Below the pieces are notes generated by a model. It worked only from the letters and a program-made list of their open reading frames with translations. It was not told the origin of the DNA and ran no database searches. From Holothuria scabra (Eukaryota > Echinodermata > Holothuroidea > Aspidochirotida > Holothuriidae), in assembly GCA_037179385.1 (NCBI GenBank), contig CM074179.1, positions 74,637,719 through 74,701,718 on the forward strand: a stretch of DNA of 64,000 nucleotides. The letters run 5' to 3'. Position numbers and translations under genes: made by a program. Shown here piece after piece: positions 1 to 11,800 of the stretch; position 1 is the first letter of the stretch; every line of letters begins with the position of its first letter.

Positions 1-95
<95 letters not shown>

Positions 96-152
96 TTTGT
101 TTGTTTGTTTGTTTGTTTGTTTGTTTGTTTGTTTGTGTTTTGTTTTGTTTTG
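1..152. repeat. (TTTA)n then (TTTG)n microsatellite
   Basis: A pure TTTA/ATTT tetranucleotide run fills the first ~98 bases and changes directly into a TTTG run, then into a short TTTTG run. The switch looks like a compound microsatellite produced by slippage after a point change. The array begins at the window edge, so its full length is unknown. Confidence 0.97.
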
Positions 153-690
153 GTGAGGTGATATTGAAAAATTGGGTTTTTAATTTAGCGATCTGCTTTT
201 TAAGAGTAACGTTAAATGGAATGTCGGGGTTGACAGAAGTGGCTTGGATTTGTCATTGTACGGGGTATCCATATTGACATGTACAAAAAAAAATCCGGTA
301 ATCTTCCAGTTTTGCCATTTTAAACTGATGTTTGAAAACCTGAAGTTTATATTAGCGAAAATTGTAATTTTATCACAGCATTTTTGGTTAAAATGGAAGA
401 ACATGCCCTTCTTATGTGAAAACCCATTAGTTTGCTTGGCTGGTTATAGTTTGTTGAGGTTACTAAATATCGTAACCTAGATTAAGACCCTCGGATGATA
501 TTGAAAATTCCCTGAAAAAAGTTTGGCTACCTTTTAACGTAAAAGCTCCCTGCATTTGACAAAACAATAGGGGAGCGTTTCAGTTTTGAGGGAGGCAGAA
601 ATATTTTTTTATGCCCATTAAACGTAACCCTGCCCTGTCTAAGCGAACCGCCACCAATGGAGGGCGTCGAGAGTACAAAAAATGGAACTA
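153..690. other. Non-coding stretch, nothing recognised
   Basis: Short open frames occur on both strands, but none has a recognisable motif, a credible splice context or biased composition. No RNA gene or repeat was recognised here. Confidence 0.6.
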
Positions 691-692
691 AT

Positions 693-1205
693 TGAGGACC
701 CCGGTCATACGGCATGCAAGAAACGGCATTTCCCAGGTTTGTAGTTAACAACAAAGCATGCGTTATTTTCAGCTTTTCTTTGCTTTTAAAGTTTTACTTC
801 AATAGAAAACTCAGCGACATGTTAAGTAATAAATCTACCACTCAATATGTACTGCTTTCTTTAGATTTTGAAACTACCAATGAATAATAACTTTTAATAT
901 TTCCCGCAATGAAAGAGTGGTCTTTAAGCATGTATTTTCCGTTAAGTAATGTGTTAAAAAATATTTAAGTTTAGCGCCACCATTAATTGACGCACAGCTT
1001 ACAAGAAATTTTCAAAAAGTCGAACCCCTTAATTAAACCGAGCCGGAAATGGCATTCCCGCACGGCCCAGCCTACTTGTAAGTTGATATGAAGCAGTAGT
1101 TATTTTGAGCTTTCCTTTGCAATAAAAGTTACTTTAATAGAAAAACAAAACAACTCTCCGCCAGTGATAAAAAAATTACGAAATAAAAGGTACTACACTA
1201 GCTAG
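693..1205 (+). repeat. Dispersed repeat family A, two degenerate units
   Basis: Two diverged units lie at about 693-812 and 1029-1156. Each runs through a GGCATT(T/C)CC core, a GTTATTTT(C/G)AGCTTT block and a CTT(C/T)AATAGAAAA block. The same order of blocks is found reverse-complemented, also in two units, at about 26480-26890. Both loci probably derive from the internal repeats of one transposon family that I cannot name. Confidence 0.7.
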
Positions 1206-2441
1206 CTACCATTAGATGAGAAAGAGATAGCATTTTCTCCTTTTGGGGCCGGGAAACCATTTAACGGAATTCAAAATTTGACTATAAATATGTCTCTTCG
1301 TTGTATCGAATTGCAAGGTCCACTGACTGATTGATAAAATTTTTCATATCACTGCCCGAACTCCGGACGATGAAATGATTTTCTTCAATACAACCCCGTC
1401 TTTCAAAATATGACACCTTAATTAAAAGATATGTTCAAATGAATTTTCAGTCAGATTAATGAGGAACGTTTCAACAATTACTGTTTATCATTATGCCTAA
1501 ATGAGCACAGCCTGACCGATTTTCATCGCCGTTGCTTGAATCTGGCTGTCGAGGGAGGCCAGAGTTTGGCCTACTGCAACCTGACGTCCGTCGGTGAAAT
1601 TCGAGACCCTTGTTTCAACCTCCGCTCGACAAATATTTTATCATTTCGGGAAAAGCTTTTAAAAGACCACAGTATAAAGTGGAACTAAGAAAAAATCCAA
1701 AAACCGTCAGAATGTGCCGCAAATCTTTTTAATCATTTTATACTTTCGAAACATTTACTTTGGATATATGTTATAAGCGTTTCTTAAGGTAAAGTTTCCC
1801 GTCTCGTACGCCTAAGTTAATTGAAGAAATTTTATGGCAGAAAATTTGAAAAAATTGTTTTACATGATTTTCCGAGGAGATTAGAAAGACTGGAGTCTAG
1901 TAACATAAAGATCAATCTGCCCCAAATCAAGACTGAAGTTGGTTGAGGTTGGCCTATCATATTTTGTCGTACACTCAAAATTGAGCAAAAAAGACTTTGT
2001 TCTTTACAAAATGTTTGAAAACGCGGAGCCAACATTAAAAGAAAAATAGATTTTGGAAACGAAAATTGGGAATTTTGAGTTCCCTTGGAGAATACAGTCT
2101 ATTAGTAAGAAAATCGAAAAGGATAGCGACGTCGGGAGAGGGAGGGAGGGGGGCTGAAGTTTTTCGGGCGTACATTTTTTATCCTATGATGAAAGTTCCC
2201 CGAAGAAATTGGATCTCCTCCCCAACGAAGCGCAGCTTTCCAAGACGGGGACATACCTCCACTTCCGCTGGCGCCACCCTTGTGAACAAGGAACATGCAA
2301 CTGGTCCTCCAACCGACTGCCTTATCGATTACAATGTGAGCGCTTACTCAGTTTTAACTAAGGTCTTCTTTGCCGATAAAATTAGAAGCACAGAGCAGTG
2401 TTGTAGCAAGCAAGATAGGAAAGCCTGCTAGCACCACCTTT
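1206..2441. other. Non-coding stretch, nothing recognised
   Basis: Open frames here, such as one at 2066-2431, show no family motif and no repeats, and overlap unrelated frames on the other strand. I see no gene or element. Confidence 0.55.
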
Positions 2442-2533
2442 TAATCTGCAATAATAAATACAGATTAACAATCTGAAATATACAGATTATTAGGCTGTAA
2501 ATACAGATTAATAATTTGTAATAATACAGATTA
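2442..2533. repeat. ATACAGATTA short interspersed word repeat
   Basis: ATACAGATTA occurs at 2458, 2480, 2501 and 2524, with the inverted word TAATCTG at 2442 and AATCTG at about 2470. Spacing is 21-23 bases. The words can pair with one another. It lies just outside the left arm of the foldback structure that starts at ~2555. Confidence 0.75.
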
Positions 2534-2554
2534 AAGGCCGGGAGGTTTAAGCAA

Positions 2555-2962
2555 ACATTTCATGAGAAAATTTTGTGACATGAAAAATCGGCACTCAAAC
2601 TGGGCGTTAGAGCTTCAAACTGGGCGATTCTTTGACGTCATCCGACCGCCGCAAGAAACTATATGACCTTGGCTGGTGTAAAGTCGTGAACTCTAGTAGA
2701 AGCAGACTGGGAGTCTACCGAATCACCACAATCGGTCTGAAAACATTTATTTGTCATTTACTATGCAAATATGAAATCTCTGGAATTCGTAGTACCATTT
2801 TGATCTGTTTCCTGTCTAGATATGTAAAAAAAAAGACAAAATGAGGAAATTAAAATAAAAAGAATAAATCTTATCGAGATCCGTTGTTGGCTTGCAAAGA
2901 CTGGTAGATTTTGCTTTGAAATGTGATCGTTATTTTCACAAAAGACTGTCCATTTATGTGCC
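2555..2962 (+). mobile_element. Left arm of a large inverted repeat
   Basis: This segment is repeated in inverted orientation at 3986-4090 and 4740-5006. Shared blocks include GCACTCAAACTGGGCG (2592 here), TTTGACGTCATC, CACCACAATCGGTCTGA, TTTTGATCTGTTTCC and GTTGGCTTGCAAA. In the right arm the homology is interrupted by ~650 bases that are absent here. This is consistent with a foldback transposon later invaded by other elements. Confidence 0.75.
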
Positions 2963-2990
2963 GGATTTGATGTAGCCTCCTCTGATGTTA

Positions 2991-3320
2991 AGGCCTGTAT
3001 ACACGAGCAACATTTGCAAAGATTCCGAAAACATTTCCAAAACATCCACTGTGCAACAAATCCAAAACAAGCTGTTTTCGGTTTGTTGCACAGTGTAGAC
3101 AGGGTATACCGCTTGTTTTATAAATGTTTTGGAAATGTTGCAAAAGAAATATCCTGTCAATTCTTTTCAAAACATTCTCAAACTTACATTTTCAAAATGT
3201 TTTCAGATTGTATTTACTCTGTCTACACTGTGCAACAAACCGAAAGCAAGCTTTTTGGGGTTTGTTGTAGGTGAAGTGTTTTGAGGATGTTTTACAAATG
3301 TTGCTCGTGTATACAGGCCT
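2991..3320. mobile_element. PIF/Harbinger-type MITE, copy 1
   Basis: This is a 330-bp element with terminal inverted repeats AGGCCTGTATACACGAGCAA at the left and its complement at the right, flanked by a TTA on each side (2988-2990 and 3321-3323). A 3-bp TWA target duplication is the hallmark of the PIF/Harbinger superfamily. The interior is itself largely inverted: the CACTGTGCAACAAA and CCAAAACATT blocks occur in both orientations. There is no coding capacity, so it is non-autonomous. Confidence 0.85.
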
Positions 3321-3516
3321 TTAGGTCTTTCCGGTGAAATTTTGTACCCCCTCCCCCTTTCCTATGGAAACACACTGGCTGTTATACCTCCTCTGGTTTA
3401 TACCCCCTGGAATCGGTACACAGAGGCCGGGCAGGTCTGAGGGCGGACAGATTTGTGAGGCCACGGAGATACGGAGCCTGGTACGTACGGCCGGTATCGC
3501 CTGGTATGGTGTGTAA

Positions 3517-3748
3517 AGACCTGTATACACGAGCAACATTTGCAAAACATTCCCAAAAACATTTCCAAAACATTCACTGTGCAACAAATCCAAAACATGC
3601 TTGTTTTCGGTTTGTTGCACAGTGTAGACAGGGTAAACAGCATGCCTGAAAATGTTGCAAAAGAAATGTCCTGTCAATTCTTTTCAAAACATTCTCAAAA
3701 CATTTTCAAAATGTTTTCAAATCGTTTTTACTCTGCATGTCTACATTA
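3517..3748 (+). mobile_element. Harbinger-type MITE copy 2, left part
   Basis: The left end AGACCTGTATACACGAGC and the following ~230 bases match copy 1 (2991-3320) block by block, up to TTTTACTCTG. The match then stops and resumes at about 5012. The two parts look like one MITE split by an insertion of ~1.26 kb. Confidence 0.75.
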
Positions 3749-5011
3749 GAAATAACGCTGGCACGAAATTGGACAAACTCCTTTGTTCAGAGACCGATAT
3801 AAAAGCCTGACCTTGGTGAATTCGTGCGGTTTACATGGTCGGAGCGTATGTTACTCCGCTTGATAGTGTTGACCTAAAAATTTCATATTTTTTGCATTTT
3901 TAATCATAAAAACGAAAATCTCGTAACAGGTTGACACTACTACTAATTTAAACCTTGAAACGAAAAAATCGGTCAAAATTTAGTGAAAATGACGATCACA
4001 TTTCAAAGCAAAATCTGCCAGATTTTGCAAGCCAACAAATCTCGATGAGATTTCAATATTCTTTTTATTTTAATTCCTCATTTTCATATGGAAACCTTTT
4101 TTTGCAAAAATCGGTCCGTACAGGAGAAATAAATGCTGCTGCACTCACAGGATGCTTTGCGGTTTTCCCTGTACGAATTTGCTGTGAGAGCAAACAATAA
4201 GATTATACCAGGGAGTTGCCAGGGTATACACAGTGTATGTATGTAGAGCGTGTTACAAAGGCTTAAGATACAGCGCGTCACCTTCAGTTTTGGAAAACTA
4301 AATTTGATTAAATTGTAAAAGTGACGGTCTTTAATTTAGACCAATCGCATTGCTTTTTACATCAGTTGAAAGAAAATTTTGTCCTCTTTCGTTTTCCGTT
4401 CGAAGTAAGTCAATGGCATCATGCAAAGGGACGCAACAAGATTTATAAGCTTGTGAAACCGGGATACTTACTTGACGTCTCGCGAGAAACTGTGAAAAAT
4501 TGTTTTTTTGGAGCAAAAAATGACGGTTCAAAAGCTGATTCCCTGCTTCTCTGACATATATTTTTGAAAGGCTCATATGTTATTCTTTTATATACCGTTC
4601 GAAGTAAATTTCTAAGATCTGTTGTTACAAAGTTATGACAAGTTAAGCGCTGAAAATAGGGAAAATTTAGCTCGATTCAGGGCTAATTTGTTGTGCAAAA
4701 CGGAAACAGCATGAAGGTTTCAATATGCGTTTTTGTATACATCAAAACGGGAAACAGATCAAAATGGTAGGCCTACTTCAAATTCCAGAGATTTCATTGC
4801 ATAGTAAATGAATAAAAAGTAATGTTAGTTCAGACCGATTGTGGTGATTCGGTGGACTCCCAGTCTTCTTCCACTTGAAGTTTACGACATTGCACCAGCC
4901 AAGGTCATTTAGTTTCTTACGGTCAGATGACGTCAAAGAATCGCCCAGTTTGAAGCTATATCGCCCAGTTTGAGTGCTGATATTTCATGGCACAAAATTT
5001 CTGATGTACAC
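3749..5011. mobile_element. Insertion splitting MITE copy 2, carries inverted arm
   Basis: This segment separates the two halves of a Harbinger-type MITE. It contains the right arm of the inverted repeat whose left arm is at 2555-2962 (matching at 3986-4090 and 4740-5006). The 4091-4739 part has no counterpart in the left arm. No transposase-like frame was seen. Confidence 0.6.
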
Positions 5012-5110
5012 CGTGTGCCATGCAACAAACCAAAACAAGCATGTTTTCGGTTTGTTGCAGGTGAAGTGTTTTGAGAATGTTTTACAAATGTTGCTCGTGT
5101 ATACAGGCCT
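5012..5110 (+). mobile_element. Harbinger-type MITE copy 2, right part
   Basis: This is the right end of the MITE family: the GGTTTGTTGCAGGTGAAGTG block followed by CGTGTATACAGGCCT, matching 3230-3320. Flanking trinucleotides (TAA left, ATA right) do not match exactly, so the target duplication has decayed or my boundary is off by a base. Confidence 0.75.
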
Positions 5111-5738
5111 ATACGTTACGGTGTAAATAAAATTAACTTGCGCACTGAAGCTTGATCAATTGTGCAATCTCATGTAATTCCGAAGTGTATAGTGTGATCT
5201 ATGAGTGTGATGGGGAGGTAGAATTGTTGGCCGAAAAACCTTGACAAAGGAGATATGATGTCATATGTGTTTGCTTCAAGTTCACCTTGTTGAAAATGTG
5301 ACAACTTTGCGACCTGCTCCTATCTTGAGAACCACTCATCTGATTTAAATGCAAATTCCACCGAAATGCTTAGAAAGGCTATCTGGTTTATCAAAACTTG
5401 GGTGGCACTACCCGTATAATGGTTTATTGGTTTCCGTACAAAGCAAACCGATCGAGAGTTCAGAGACAAGTTGAAGTTTGCCATACATATATATGACAGA
5501 ACAAGGAATGGGTCGTACAGCCTGCTACGCAAATGTGCAGTCCAAAATACTGAAAAAGATTTGGGATGGTAATGGGGACTTTTTTCCGTTAGAAACGTAT
5601 TCATCAATAATTATGTCTAGAGTATGTCACAGAGAGAATTGTGGGAGATGTTTACAATGAAATTGATTTCCTTTATTCAGGAAATCTATTACAAAAGTAT
5701 AGAAGCATTATACTAACGTTAATCCTTACATTGTAAAC
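5111..5738. other. Upstream region of the ZCCHC17-like gene
   Basis: This lies between the last MITE and the start codon at 5739, so it should hold the promoter and 5' UTR. I see no TATA box placed convincingly near the gene. An in-frame TAG at 5700-5702 closes the frame upstream and supports the ATG at 5739 as the first codon. The transcription start cannot be located from sequence alone. Confidence 0.4.
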
Positions 5739-5807
5739 ATGTCGGAGAGAGGTAGAGACCGTGGCATCGATCCGTTACCAAAGTTGTACTCAATATTTAG
5801 AGGAGAG
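5739..5807 (+). CDS. ZCCHC17: ZCCHC17-like exon 1
   Basis: This exon encodes residues 1-23, starting MSERGRDRGIDPLPKLYSIF. The donor is GAG|gtttga, phase 0. The context aaacATGt is acceptable for initiation, and an in-frame TAG lies 37 bases upstream. The end of the exon enters the first strand of the S1 domain (LYSIFRGE). Confidence 0.93.
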
Positions 5808-8800
5808 GTTTGACAATTGTGTAATATATTTCTGGCACTATAAAATCATAATTTTTCATTCATTCCTTATAAAAACTGCAACAAATCTAAGTGTTTTACC
5901 ACTAGGCCACTAACCGTAACGATTGATATAGCAAAGTGCCCTTGAACAATACCTCTAACTACAGTAGTGCTACTTACGGTGTTATGTTACTGTGGCTATA
6001 CCATGTATGATGTAGGGCCTAACGTTAGGCTAGTGGGGAAATTGGAGTGATATAGCGGTGCGACTTTAGTTTGAAATGCAGGCCTCCAACGAAACATGAT
6101 ACTACAGTATGAGGTGTAAATAATCCAGCGAAGCACATTAAGCACTTAATTGAACTAGCCTATGCAGTATATTTGTCTTCTGTGTTTGTCCCCCTCACCT
6201 GCGAAAGAGAAGCAATTCGCGGAACTGGTATTAACAGTTCATATATGATTTGATGACAAAATTGACAATGACAGTAACGTACACTCGGTAGCAAGTTTCT
6301 TAGAATTATGTATGAAACCACAAAGTATATAGCTCACCATGGATTATTAAAGTGAAAGCTATTTTAGATAAATCGAGAATGCCCATTGTATGGAACAATA
6401 GTGAAGAAGTATCTAGTAACTGGTTGAGAGCAGCGTTAAATCAACATTTAAACGATATTAATGAACAGGAATACAAACTCCCACTCCCAGTGTAAGAATT
6501 ATAGGATATTTAAAACTAGGTTAGTATTAGAACCCTATCTGCTTAATTTTGATCACTTTCTGGGTAACTCATTCAGTAAATTTAGATGTGGGAATAGTAA
6601 GCTACCGGTGGTTACAGGTAAATTTGAGGGTATTATTTATCATGAAAGAATCTGTGACTTGTGTGATGGGGAGGCCCTAGCTAGGGGATGAATTCCACTA
6701 TATTTTGCAGTGCGCTTTCTTTACCACAGAACGTAAATTATTACTTAAGCCATATTTTAGAAGACGGCCCACAATTCTTAAATTGAAGGAACTTTTTCGG
6801 AGTAGAAATACGAAGATCATGTCCAACAAGTTTTGTAAGATAATTATGAATAAATTCTCAGGTTAATTGAAATCTTAAATCTATAGGTGACTGGTGTCTG
6901 AATAATCGTAGTTTGTTAAAAGCAGTGTTAGATGGTATTTTCTTTATGTTTGTTATTATTTTTCTTTTTTTCTTTTTTCTCTACTTTTGCTTTGTTCTTT
7001 TAACCGTTCTTTTTTGTATTCGATGCATTTTGTTGTATCACTTCCATTTGTTATATATATATTTATATGTCTATTTGTAAGTCTCTTATACCTCTTCGAG
7101 GTGAAACAGGGAATAAATGAAACTGAAACTGAAATTCAAAGAAGTTAGTTATAACCAGGCAAATTTTTCATTTGTCAGGTTTTATGTTGAGAAAGATTCT
7201 TTAGTGGGGTAAAAATTAAGAATCAAAATCATATGGGAAATTTATCCTTCTGTTGTACTGTAGGCTAGGCCTAAGTTAAGCCATTTAACAAAACTACCAA
7301 GTATACAAAAATTCATGATAACATTGGTACCCCACTGGAAGAACAAAAACAATTCCCCACAACATCTGCCTGAACATGCAAGTGTTTGTGCTATAGCCTA
7401 CAGTAGGCCTAAACCACCCAGTGACTTTTGAGCCACTTGTACTGTAGCCTACTGTATACTGAGAGCATTTGACATTTTCAATAAGTTGCATCTCTTTTTC
7501 GGATCATAGAGTACATTTTGAAAGATTTTGATATTTAGACTTTGATTAAATTGCCATCTTAATGAATGGTTAAATCATAAAATCTTTGTACTGCAAATTC
7601 ATAAATGAAGGGCTCCATTACTTTGTCATGCATGGCTAAAGCAGAAGTTAGCTCAAATTTTCCATCAATCAGTAATGTAATTTGGGGTCGATAATTTTTT
7701 GCTAACTTTGATGAAGTGCATTAACCCTAGCACATACTCAGTGCTTAGTGCTATACAGCTTGCCTCATCTCACTGGTTATTTCTACAGTACTTTTAAAAG
7801 GCCAAGGGGATATTAAAAAGGGGGAAATTTATGTAAACGGGTGAAAAGGCTACCTGTAAGTGTTTTAATCTTTCATTGTTTCAGTGGCACATTTAAGACT
7901 TTATTTCTTACTGTAGTGTAAAATTTTAAAGTGACTTACAGTACAGTCTGTATGTGCACATTCCCAAGTATTTGTTTTTTTCTTTCTTTCTAATCAAACC
8001 CTGGCTGGGTACTGTATTTGGAGGGAAATTTCACAATGTGGAGGGAAGTTTTGGATTCCAATATTGTCTGCAGTCACAGTTACAGTACAGTATACGGTGC
8101 TGTATTGTTACAGTACAGTATGTACAGGTACAGTACTGTACTGTAGACCTACAGTACAGTACAAGTGTGTCAAACGTCACAGTTTTACTAGAACAGTTTG
8201 CATGTTTTTTTCTGGTTTAAGGTCAAGAGCAAACTAATTTTGAATCAACAGTTAAATATCACAATTTTCCTCCTATTTCTTTTCAAAGCCTCTTCCATTA
8301 ATATTTTATCAACTTAAGTCCTGTAAAACAGGCTGAAAATGTCTCATTTGAAGAGAAAAATTGTGGTCACATGACTCTCAACAGCCAATCATGAAACAGG
8401 ACAGTCTGTACATACTGTATTGCACTACTGTACACTAGTTCAAGTTTGGGTTTAAACTGCCTTGGAAAACATCCCTGTTTTTTCCCCGTTGAGTGGAAAT
8501 ATTAAAGGAAAATATTGAAAAAACCTATTGCACCCTACAGTACTTTACACAGTTCATTTACGCCTACAGCATGCTTTCTCCTTGAAGTACTAACTGTAAG
8601 TTCAATGTATGTTGTCCCTGTGAACACTGTTCATCATGATAGGATGAGCCCACTCATTGTTGGTCATTATATTCAGTTGTAACAGATTTTTCTGTTCTCT
8701 GCTAAATTTGTGTTCATTGAACCCTTATATCTAAATTTTGATCACAGCAATATCAGATGGGATTAAATTCATACCATGAAAACAATGAAATTGTCCATAC

Positions 8801-11800
8801 TGTACTTAGGTTCTCCAATTTCTTGGGGAAGAAGATCAGCAGACAGGGTAGAAATGTAACAATATTTCTGTGGTTTTCCTATACAATAACACAAGTACTA
8901 CTGTATACGGCTTTAAATACCATGTGTACAGTAGTTTAAGTTAACACACATTTAAGTGAAGTTCCATGTTTGAGGACTCTTTCCAATGTTGTGAAGTAGA
9001 AAATGCCTACAGTCAATAAACTTTGGGATGACAACGGAATAAAATAAAAAATACAGGCACAAGAGAAAGGTTGTGGTCAGTTAGAACGTAGAGCAAATTT
9101 TGTTGAAGTTGAGGTTAAACTCATGAATATATGATTTATGTGCTTTAATAGCGGAAATCTTCTTTATCTAGTATAATACTGAATAGTCTGCGTTAAGTGT
9201 TTTCAATAAAAATAGGTACTCTATAATTACCATAACCAATGTAATTATGGTACCTCAACACAACCACTGGTTAGAGATCACCTTAGCATTAGTACTGTAC
9301 TGTACAGTCACATATACAACTGCAATACAGTATGTTCAGAATGATTAAAGTTTGTTTTAAATGATTATTACATACAGTGTACAGTACACCTCCTCAGCAA
9401 ATTAATATTGGGATGGGATCATCACTCTTAATAAGGGATAGAAATGAAAATTGAGGGAAATTGAACCTGTCTGTTGATTTTGACCTTTATGAGTGTAGAA
9501 GCTATGTAATACTGTATCACGTCTGTTTAAATAGTTTTTTAACGGTACACTTCAGTTATCATTAAACTATAGGCCTAAGGGCCTACTGTACACAGATGTC
9601 AGGAAGTATTTATTTGTCATGGACCTAGTTCAATTACAAACTAGTAAAAACTAAAATAGGCTTAAAGGTAAAGAGCAGTCCCCCCAAACTTATTTTTGAA
9701 GAAAAGCTGAATAACTCAATTTTCATCTTATTTCTCTTCAAAGTATCTTTAATTACATTTTATGACATTACCTTTTTGCATATATTCAAGGTAAACCAAG
9801 CAGTTATTTCTGGTAAATTTCACATTTGAAGAGAAAAATCATTGTCACATGACTCCCAACAGCCAATCATGAAACTGGACAGTCTACTAACCTTCTTCAA
9901 TTTGGGATGACTGATCTTGCCCTTTAAGTACTAACTTGTTATCAAATAGGGCCTGATCAGCTTCAGACTTTTCATTAAATTATTAATTCATTTGGAAGGG
10001 GTCTAGGCAATTTTTTAGGCTTAGAGTATATACTGTTGGTCCCATCATCATACAATTTATAACATACTAAACTTGGCTATTAGGGTGATAAATATTTCAA
10101 TACAGTGAAGTACAGTATGTTTCCTGTGGCTGATTACATACTGTACCTGTACATTAATTTTTTGTAGCAGTACAGTACTTTATTTAAAAATTTCATCTTG
10201 GTCCTGAAACTATTCTTTAAAGTTCAATATTCCTCTATAGAACTATTGTAAACCAATCTACAGGGTCCTATTCCTCATCCTACAGGTTGCATCACTTCAA
10301 CCTTATGGTGCTTTTGTGAAGATTCCTTACATACGAAAGAATGGTAAGTCTTTGTTCATAGTGTTGAAAGACTCAGACTCTACTGTATATACTAGGGATG
10401 CACCAGATCTGGAGTTTCAAGGTCTGGACACAAGATTCTACTGAACAGTAGGAACTATCCGGTTGGACAGGATTTTTGCAATATGACACTTATGCACTCA
10501 TCAACTGTAACATGCATCCCCAATACAGGGTTCTAGCCAGGCTGTTCAAACTGGGTGCTGCACCCAGTTTGGTTTGAATTTACGTCTTTATGTCAGCACC
10601 CTGTTTGAATCACTGCATGCCCAGTTTGAATTTCATCATATGCATAATCTAAACATACAGTATGCTATGCTGCACATGTATCAGACACATAAACATTCAA
10701 TTGAATAATTGTACTGATATTGGAATTAACCAAAAGTCAGACAACTGACCACAGACAATGTCATTTAGATCTTGAGATACAGCCAACAGAATGATGCAAT
10801 GTCGATTAACTCCCACCCGGTTTGACATTTTTCCTGGCTAGAACCTTGCAATACCTCTGGGAAATGGTGGGTCAAATGTTTGTCCAAGTTGCAATGCAGG
10901 GATGTGCAAAAGTTCTCTAAATGTTACATCAAATCAACCTGTTATGTGGGGCATACTGTATGTGTGTCATATTATCCAAAAAACGTGCGTCAAAGTCTGG
11001 AATATTGGATCATTTGCATGACGAAAGTGATGCAACAAAGCTGTCGATACGGAAAAATGTTTTACTCTGCATTTTAAACTGGCTGACCTTGCTGGGGTTT
11101 AAAGGGTCTGTCTTACAAATGATAAGTGTGTCACGTTTTACTAAAATCAGAGTTCAAATAAAATAAAAGTAGTAAGGTCTATTACATGAAATAATAGGTA
11201 GGAGTGAGTCTTCAAATATGAAATATGGATGGAAAAAAAGAGCTGGCATGCGCTTTCAGTAGGGATATATCTACAGTATGTAGCCCTCACTCATTGGTCC
11301 GCCATCCAGCATCATAGTCAACCATCTGAATGGTCTGATTTTTCATTGATCTAAAAAGAATTTTAATGAGACATGGAACCAATGAGCTTTGTTTCGTTTG
11401 TAAGTACAGGTAAATGAATCACTGTGGTGTTTAAATCGTAACCAGAGTTTGAATTTTAAACCAGATTTGTTATTTAAATGTAAAAACTTTGAGGGAACCA
11501 GGCAGACCCCCTTCATGAAGATTTGATTAGGCTTAGGTTCTCAGGAGGTAATCCTGTCAAAGTAAAAATACAACCCCTTGGGGTGGAATCGTACCCCACT
11601 CATTCCCTTGTGATAACAAAACTGCTTCTAATAATTAAATCTTGAATGTATTTACTGTAGGGCGTCTTAACTTTTTCAAAAAAATCGGATAACGGCTGGA
11701 TTTTTAAAATAGTCCAGCCAGAACAGGAACTGGATAATTTTAATTATCAGGGTGGATAGTCTGGCCAGACTAGATATCCAGTACACTCCTAATATGAACA

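Noticed and set aside
2066..2431. 121-codon open frame
   Set aside because: No recognisable motif, and an equally open frame overlaps it on the other strand.
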